Part shown: positions 56,558-64,000 of the stretch, piece by piece
How positions within the stretch are numbered: the stretch's first letter is position 1
How the letters are laid out: every line of letters starts with the position of its first letter
DNA from: Calliopsis andreniformis
Taxonomy: Eukaryota > Arthropoda > Insecta > Hymenoptera > Andrenidae
Assembly (NCBI RefSeq): GCF_051401765.1
Contig: NC_135073.1
Location: forward strand, 62,001 to 126,000
DNA length: 64,000 nt
Direction: 5' to 3'
Program-made: the position numbers and the translations under genes
The notes under the pieces: model-generated
Databases searched by the model: none
Told to the model about the DNA's origin: nothing
What the model saw: the letters and a program-made list of their open reading frames with translations, nothing else

Positions 56558-57788
56558 ATGACTATTACAGTTAGTATAACTATTGGCATGATTATTACGG
56601 CTATTAAGGTTGTTGCTATGATTATTATGATTATTATTACGATTGTTATGATTGTTGTGGTTATTATGACGATCGCTATGATTATTATGGTTGATAGTAT
56701 GGTTATTATGAGTATCATTCAGATTACTATTGGCTATTATGAATATTATGGTCTTTATGCCTATTATAATGGTAATTATGATTGTTTCAACGTTTATTAT
56801 TGTTATTGCTATAATTATTATTATTATTGTGATTCTTGGTATGATTATGACGAATATTATCGTAATCACTAAGATTATTAAGGTTTTTATGATTATTACA
56901 ATTATTATGGCTATAATAATGATTATTAAGGTTATTTCCATGATTGTCATGTTTATTATTACGATTCTTACGATTATTATAGTTAGTATAACTATTACTA
57001 TGATTATTACGGATATTATGATTGCTGCTATGATTATTATGATTATTATTACGATTGTTAGATTGTTGTAGATATTATGAGGATTACTATGATTATTATG
57101 GTTGATAGTATGGTTATTATGATTATCATTAAGATTACTATGGCTATTATGATTATTACGGTATTTATGGCTATTATAATGGTTAATACGATTTTTCCAA
57201 GTTTATTATGGTTATTGTTATAATTATTATTATTATTGTATTTCTTTGTATGATTATGACGAATATTATCATAATCACTAAGATTACTCTGGTGATTATG
57301 ACTATTACGATTATTATGGCTATAATAATGATTATTAATGTTATTTCCATGATTATTCTGTTTATTATTACGATTCTTACGATTATTATAGTCCGTATAA
57401 CTATTACTATGATTATTACGGATATTATGCTTGCTGCTATGATTATTATGATTGTTATTTCGATTGTTATGGTTGTTGTGACTATTATGACGATTGCTAT
57501 GATTGTTATGGTTGATAGTGTGGTTATTATGATTATCATTCCGATTATTATGGCTATTATGATTATTATGGTTTTTATGGCTGTTATAATGGTAATTATG
57601 ATTGTTTCCACGTTTATTATTGTTATTGTTATAATTATTATTATTATTGTGTTACTTAGTATGATTATGATGATTATTATGATCATCACTAAGATTATTA
57701 TGGTGATTATAATTATTACGATTATTATGGCTATATTAATGATTATTAAGGTTATTTCCATGATAATTCTGTTTATTATTAAGATGTT
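56558..57788 (+). repeat. Monomers k, a and j
   Basis: Starts are 56558, 56970 and 57379. The k has GGTCTTTATGCC in place of GGTCTTTATGGC. The a has GATTGTCATG, as in the 13-mer. The j has the GGCTATATTAATG and TTAAGATGTT marks of the 15210, 39359 and 44684 group, so this block is related to the middle of the 13-mer. Confidence 0.8.
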
Positions 57789-60700
57789 ATGATTATTACA
57801 GTTAGTATAACTATTGGTATGATTATTACGGCTATTATGGTTGTTGATATGATTATTATGATTATTATTACAATTGTTATGATTGTTGTGCTTATTATGA
57901 CGATTGCTATGATTATTTTGGTTGATAGTATGGTTATTATGATTATCGTACAGATTATTATGGCTATTATGATTATTATGAGTTTTATGGCTATTATAAT
58001 GGTTATTATGATGGCTTCCAGGTTTATCATGGTTATTATTATGATTACTATGGTTATTATGTTTCTTAGTGTGAATATGACGAATATTATGATCATCACT
58101 AAGATGATTATGGTGATTATGACTATTACGATTATTATGGCTATAATAACGATTATTAAGGTTATTTCCATGATAATTCTGTTTATTATTACGATGTGAT
58201 GGTTATTGCAGTTAGTTTAACTATTACAATGATTATTACGGCTGTTATGATTGTTGCTACGATTATTATGATTATTATTGTGATTGGTATGATTGTCGTG
58301 GTTATTATGATGATTACTATGATTATTATGATTGATAGTATGGCTATTATGATTATCATTCAGATTATTATGGCTATTATGATTATTATGGTTTTTATGG
58401 CTATTATAACGGTTATTATGGTTGTTTCCAAGTTTATTATGTTTATTATTATGATTATTATTATTATTACGTATCTTAGTATGATTATGTTGCTTATTAT
58501 GATCATTGTTAAGATTATTATGGTGACTATGACTCTTACGATTATTGTGGCTATAATAACGATTACTAAGGTTATTTCCATGATTATTGTGTTTATTATT
58601 ACGATGTTATGATTATTACAGTTAGTATAACTATTACTATGAATATTACGGCTATTATGATTGTTGCTATGATTATTAGGATTATTACTACGATTGTTAT
58701 GATTGTTGTGGTTATTATGACGATGACTATGATTATTATGGTTGATAGTATGGTTATTATGATTATCATTCCGATTATTGTGGCTATTACGATTGTTATG
58801 GATTTTACGGCTATTATAATGGTTATTTTGATTGTTTCCAAGTTTATTATGGTCATTATTATGGCTATTATGTTCCTTAGCATGATTATGACGAATATTA
58901 TCATAATCACTAAGATTATTCTGGTGATTATGACTATTACGATTATTGTGGCTGTAATAACGATTAGTAAGGTTATTTCCATGATTATTGTGTTTATTAT
59001 TACGATGTTATGATTATTACAGTTAGTATAACTATTACTATGATTATTACGGCTATTATGATTGCTGCTTTGATTATTATGATTATAGTTACGATTGTTA
59101 TGATTGCTGTGGTTATTATGATGATTGCAATGATTATTATGGTTGATAGTATGGTTATTATGATTATCGTACAGATTATTATGGCTATTATGATTATTAT
59201 GGTTTGTATGTCTATTATAATGGTTATTATGATTTTTCCAAATTTATTATGGTCATTATTATGATTCTTATTATTATTGTGTTACTTAGTACGATTATGA
59301 CTATTATTATGATCATCACAAAGATTATTATTGTGATTATGATTATTACGATTATTATGGCTATAATAATGATTAGTAAGGTTATTTCTATGATTATTCT
59401 GTTTATTATTACGATAGATACGATTATTATCGTTAGTATAGCTATTACTATGATTATTATGGCTATTATGCTTGTTGCTATGATTATTATGGTTATCATT
59501 GCGATTGTTATAATTGTTGTGGTTATTATGACGATTACTATGATTATTATGGTTGATCGTATGGTAATTATGATCACCATTCTGATTATTATAGCTATTA
59601 TGATTATTATGGTTTTTATGTCTGCTATAATGGTTATTATGATTGTTTCCAGGTTTATTATGGTTATTATAATGATTATTATTATTATTGTGTTTCTTAG
59701 TATGATTATGATGACTATTATGATCAACACTAAGATTATTCTGGTGATTATGACTATTCCGATTATTATGGCTATAATAACGATTATTATGGTTATTTCC
59801 ATGATAATTCTGCTAATTATTACGATGTTATGATTATTACAGTTAGTATAACTATTACTATGATTATTACGGCTATTATGATTGTTGCTATGATTATTAG
59901 GATTAATACTCCAATTGTTATGATTGTTGTGGTTATTATGACGATGACTATGATTATTATGGTTGATAGTATAGTTATTATGATTATCGTACAGATTATT
60001 ATGGCTATTATGATTATTATGGTTTTTATGTCTATTATAATGGTAATTATGATTGATTCCACGCTTATTATTGTTATTGCTATAATTATTATTATTATTG
60101 TGTTTCTTAGTATGATTATGACGAATATTATCATAATCACTAAGATTATTATGGTGTTTATGATTATTACGATTATTATGGCTGTAATAAAGATTATTAA
60201 GGTTATGTCCATGATTATTCTGTTTATTATTACGATTCTTACGATTATTATAGTTAGTATAACTATTACTATGATTATTACGGATATTATGATTGCTGCT
60301 GTGATTATTATGATTATTATTACGATTGTTATGGTTGTTGTGATTATTATGACGATTGCTATGATTGTTATGGTTGATAGTGTGGTTATTATGATTATCA
60401 TTCCGATTATTATGGCTATTAAGATTATTATGGTGTTTATGGCTGTTATAATGGTAATTATGATTGTTTCCACGTTTATTATTGTTACTGTTATAATTAT
60501 TATTATTATTGTGTTACTTAGTATGATTATGATGATTATTATGATCATCACTAAGATTATTATGGTGATTATCATTATTACGATTATTATGGCTATAATA
60601 ATGATTATTAAGATAATTTCCGTGATAATTCTGTTTATTATTACGATGTTATGATTATTACAGTTAGTATAACTATTACTACGATTATTACGGCTATTAT

Positions 60701-61470
60701 GATTGTTGCTATGCTTATTATGATTATTATTACGATTGTTATGATTGTTGTGCTTATTATGACGATTGCTATGATTATTTTGGTTGATAGTATGGTTATT
60801 ATGATTATCGTACAGATTATTATGGCTATTATGATTATTATGAGTTTTATGGCTATTATAATGGTTATTATGATGGCTTCCAGGTTTATCATGGTTATTA
60901 TTATGATTACTATGGTTATTATGTTTCTTAGTGTGAATATGACGAATATTATGATCATCACTAAGATGATTATGGTGATTATGACTATTACGATTATTAT
61001 GGCTATAATAACGATTATTAAGGTTATTTCCATGATAATTCTGTTTATTATTACGATGTGATGGTTATTGCAGTTAGTTTAACTATTACAATGATTATTA
61101 CGGCTGTTATGATTGTTGCTACGATTATTATGATTATTATTGTGATTGGTATGATTGTCGTGGTTATTATGATGATTACTATGATTATTATGATTGATAG
61201 TATGGCTATTATGATTATCATTCAGATTATTATGGCTATTATGATTATTATGGTTTTTATGGCTGTTATAATGGTAATTATGATTGTTTCCACGTTTATT
61301 ATTGTTACTGTTATAATTATTATTATTATTGTGTTACTTAGTATGATTATGATGATTATTATGATCATCACTAAGATTATTATGGTGATTATAATTATTA
61401 CGATTATTATGGCTATAATAATGATTATTAAGGTTATTTCCATGATAATTCTGTTTATTATTACAATGTT
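57789..61470 (+). repeat. Hybrid-rich mosaic of nine monomers
   Basis: Starts are 57789 (d/f), 58199 (g), 58609 (h/d), 59010 (m-like), 59420 (n), 59830 (o/r), 60241 (q/l), 60651 (f) and 61061 (g/l). Five of the nine are hybrids by their diagnostic marks. The m-like monomer has ATGATTGCTGC in place of ATGATACCTGC and GTATGTCTATT in place of GTATGCCTATT, so it may be an older or converted form. No HOR unit is complete here. Confidence 0.75.
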
Positions 61471-64000
61471 ATGATTATTACAGTTAGTATAACTATTGGT
61501 ATGATTATTACGGCTATTATGGTTGTTGATATGATTATTATGATTATTATTACAATTGTTATTATTGTTGTGGTTATTATGACGATTGCTACGATAATTA
61601 TGGTTGGTAGTATGGTTATTATGATTATCATTCCGATTATTGTGGCTATTACGATTGTTATGGATTTTACGGCTATTATAATGGTTATTTTGATTGTTTC
61701 CAAGTTTATTATGGTCATTATTATGGCTATTATGTTCCTTAGCATGATTATGACGAATATTATCATAATCACTAAGATTATTCTGGTGATTATGACTATT
61801 ACGATTATTGTGGCTATAATAACGATTAGTAAGGTTATTTCCATGATTATTGTGTTTATTATTACGATGTTATGATTATTACAGTTAGTAAAACTATTAC
61901 TATGATTATTACGGCTATTATGATACCTGCTTTGATTATTATGATTATAGTTACGATTGTTATGATTGCTGTGGTTATTATGACGATTGCAATGATTATT
62001 ATGGTTGATAGTATGGTTATTATGATTATCGTACAGATTATTATGGCTATTATGATTATTATGGTTTGTATGTCTATTATAATGGTTATTATGATTTTTC
62101 CAAATTTTTTATGGTCATTATTATGATTCTTATTATTATTGTGTTACTTAGTATGTTTATGACTATTATTATGATCAACACAAAGATTATTATTGTGATT
62201 ATGATTATTACGATTATTATGGCTATAATAATGATTAGTAAGGTTATTTCTATGATTATTCTGTTTATTATTACGATGTTATGATTATTACAGTTAGTAT
62301 AACTATTGGTATGATTATTACGGCTATTATGGTTGTTGATATGATTATTATGATTATTATTACAATTGTTATTATTGTTGTGGTTATTATGACGATGACT
62401 ATGATTATTATGTTTGATAGTATGGTTATTATGATTATCATTCAGGTTATTATGGCTATTATGATTATTATGGTTTTTATGTCTATTATAATGGTAATTA
62501 TGATTGATTCCACGCTTATTATTGTTATTGCTATAATTATTATTATTATTGTGTTTCTTAGTATGATTATGACGAATATTATCATAATCACTAAGATTAT
62601 TCTGGTGATTATGACTATTACGATTATTGTGGCTATAATAACGATTAGTAAGGTTATGTCCATGATTATTCTGTTTATTATTACGATTCTTACGATTATT
62701 ATAGTTAGTAAAACTATTACTATGATTATTACGGATATTATGATTGCTGCTGTGATTATTATGATTATTATTACGATTGTTCTGGTTGTTGTGATTATTA
62801 TGACGATTGCTATGATTGGTATGGTTGATAGTGTGGTTATTATGATTATCATTCCGATTATTATGGCTATTATGATTATTATGGTTTTTATGGCTGTTAT
62901 AATGGTAAGTATGGTTGTTTCCAGGTTTATTATGTTTATTATCATGGTTATTATTATTATTACGTATCTTAGTGTGATTATGTTGCTTATTATGATCATT
63001 GCTAAGATTATTATGGTGATTATGACTCTTACGATTATTGTGGCTATAATAACGATTACTAAGGTTATTTCCATGATTATTGTGTTTATTATTACGATGT
63101 TATGATTATTACAGTTAGTAAAACTATTACTATGATTATTACGGCTATTATGATACCTGCTTTGATTATTATGATTATAGTTACGATTGTTATGATTGCT
63201 GTGGTTATTGTGACGATTGCAATGATTATTATGGTTGATAGTATGGTTATTATGATTATCGTACAGATTATTATGGCTCTTATGATTATTATGGTTTGTA
63301 TGCCTATTATAATGGTTATTATGATTTTTCCAAATTTATTATGGTCATTATTATGATTCTTATTATTATTGTGTTACTTAGTACGATTATGACTATTATT
63401 ATGATCATCACAAAGATTATTATTGTGATTATGATTATTACGATTATTATGGCTATAATAATGACTAGTAAGGTTATTTCTATGATTATTCTGTTTATTA
63501 TTACGATAGATACGATTATTATCGTTAGTATAGCTATTACTATGATTATTATGGCTATTATGCTTGTTGCTATGATTATTATGGTTATCATTGCGATTGT
63601 TATAATTGTTGTGGTTATTATGACGATTACTATGATTATTATGGTTGATCGTATGGTAATTATGATCACCATTCTGATTATTATAGCTATTATGATTATT
63701 ATGGTTTTTATGTCTGCTATAATGGTTATTATGATTGTTTCCAGGTTTATTATGGTTATTATAATGATTATTATTATTATTGTGTTTCTTAGTATGATTA
63801 TGATGACTATTATGATCAACACTAAGATTATTCTGGTGATTATGACTATTCCGATTATTATGGCTATAATAACGATTATTATGGTTATTTCCATGATAAT
63901 TCTGCTAATTATTACGATGTTATGATTATTACAGTTAGTATAACTATTACTATGATTATTACGGCTATTATGATTGTTGCTATGATTATTAGGATTAATA
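61471..64000 (+). repeat. Re-copy of the 45.9-48.5 kb segment, running off the window
   Basis: Starts are 61471 (d), 61872 (m/h), 62281 (i/r), 62692 (q/g), 63102 (m), 63512 (n) and a 79-bp o fragment from 63922. Translations of both strands over this stretch match those of 45926-48380 at a constant offset of 15545 bp, including private variants ATGTTTGATAG, ATTGTTCTGG and TTATTGTGACG. The right end of the copy lies beyond the window. Confidence 0.9.

Larger units (their letters stand above)
1..64000 (+). repeat. Satellite array of ~410-bp monomers, whole window
   Basis: The whole window is tandem satellite. The landmark TTATGATTATTACAGTTAG or a close variant recurs every 401-422 bp, most often 409-412 bp, giving 156 complete monomers between 61 and 63921. 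Other landmarks recur once per monomer in fixed order: TAGTAT three times, TTTCCA mid-monomer (variant in some types), a short (ATT)n run, often TGATCA, and TTTCCATGAT near the end. All copies have the same orientation and I saw no inverted copy. Neither array edge is present. No interrupting transposon, gene or unique sequence was seen. The length and the higher-order organisation fit eukaryotic heterochromatin; the species and satellite family are not recognised. Confidence 0.97.

Noticed and set aside
1..64000. Open reading frames of about 70-470 codons on both strands, most rich in Ile, Met, Val and Thr
   Set aside because: They follow from the NYN triplet texture. They overlap in both strands, shift frame at each monomer, have no recognisable domain, and vary with every small indel. 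I annotate none as a gene.
1..64000. CRISPR array
   Set aside because: There are no short repeats separated by unique spacers; all sequence between landmarks is itself repeated, and the unit is about 410 bp.
1..64000. Transposon or retroelement insertion
   Set aside because: I looked for breaks in the monomer rhythm, terminal repeats and conserved coding motifs and saw none; length changes are only 1-12 bp or whole monomers.
1..64000. Centromere identity by CENP-B box or a known centromeric satellite
   Set aside because: I saw no sequence like the CENP-B box (no CGGG core) and did not recognise the monomer. HOR structure fits a centromere but does not prove one.
1..64000. Prokaryotic or organelle origin
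   Set aside because: A 64-kb pure satellite with no gene, rRNA, tRNA or replication genes is not expected in a bacterial chromosome, plasmid or organelle genome.

Overview
This 64 kb window is one uninterrupted satellite DNA array. I find no protein-coding gene, RNA gene, transposon, CRISPR array or unique sequence in it. The array enters at base 1 and leaves at base 64000 in mid-monomer, so both of its ends lie outside the window. Every monomer is in the same (head-to-tail) orientation. A run of satellite this long with multi-level higher-order repeats (HORs) points to eukaryotic heterochromatin (pericentromeric, centromeric or a knob-like block) from a long-read assembly. I cannot name the organism. 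No CENP-B-box-like motif, telomeric repeat or known satellite family was recognised.

The basic unit is about 410 bp. Setting the phase at the recurrent start TTATGATTATTACAGTTAG (unit starts at its ATG), I count 156 complete monomers between 61 and 63921, mean about 409 bp, plus a 60-bp tail at the left and 79 bp at the right. Each monomer seems to be an old trimer of diverged subunits, each anchored by TAGTAT: A about 123 bp, B about 141 bp, C about 146 bp. Below that is a triplet texture of ATT/ATG/ACG/GTT words. The + strand is T-rich and C-poor.

For this report I sorted monomers into 18 types, a to r, by diagnostic variants; a slash marks a hybrid (front/back). The order is: q tail (1-60), k (61); 10-mer a-b-c-d-e-f-g-h-i-j of 4092 bp at 473 and 4565, and a shortened third copy at 8657-12337; p, l/g, h, i/k, a, q, k, j, p (12338-16038); 6-mer l-d-m-n-o-p of 2451 bp (16039-18489); p/f, g, h/r, q, k (18490-20542); a fourth 10-mer (20543-24632); p; a second 6-mer (25043-27493); a mosaic (27494-32824); a 1221-bp tandem duplication d-e-f/c (32825-34045) followed by d-e-f-g-h; a 13-mer of 5325 bp twice (36086-46735); r, q/g; the 6-mer in m-phase three times (47557-54508, last one incomplete); a mosaic (54509-61470); and a re-copy of the 45.9-48.5 kb segment (61471-64000).

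The open reading frames that cover almost every base on both strands are a by-product of the triplet texture (the middle base of the phased triplets is nearly always T or C) and I do not call them genes. What is worth attention is the evolutionary record: amplification at several scales (3-, 6-, 10- and 13-mer tandem units, and longer-range re-copies 9004, 11463, 12295 and 15545 bp apart), with many hybrid monomers whose switch points often fall in the same part of subunit B. Type assignments, identities and breakpoints were made by eye and from shared variants, not by alignment software.
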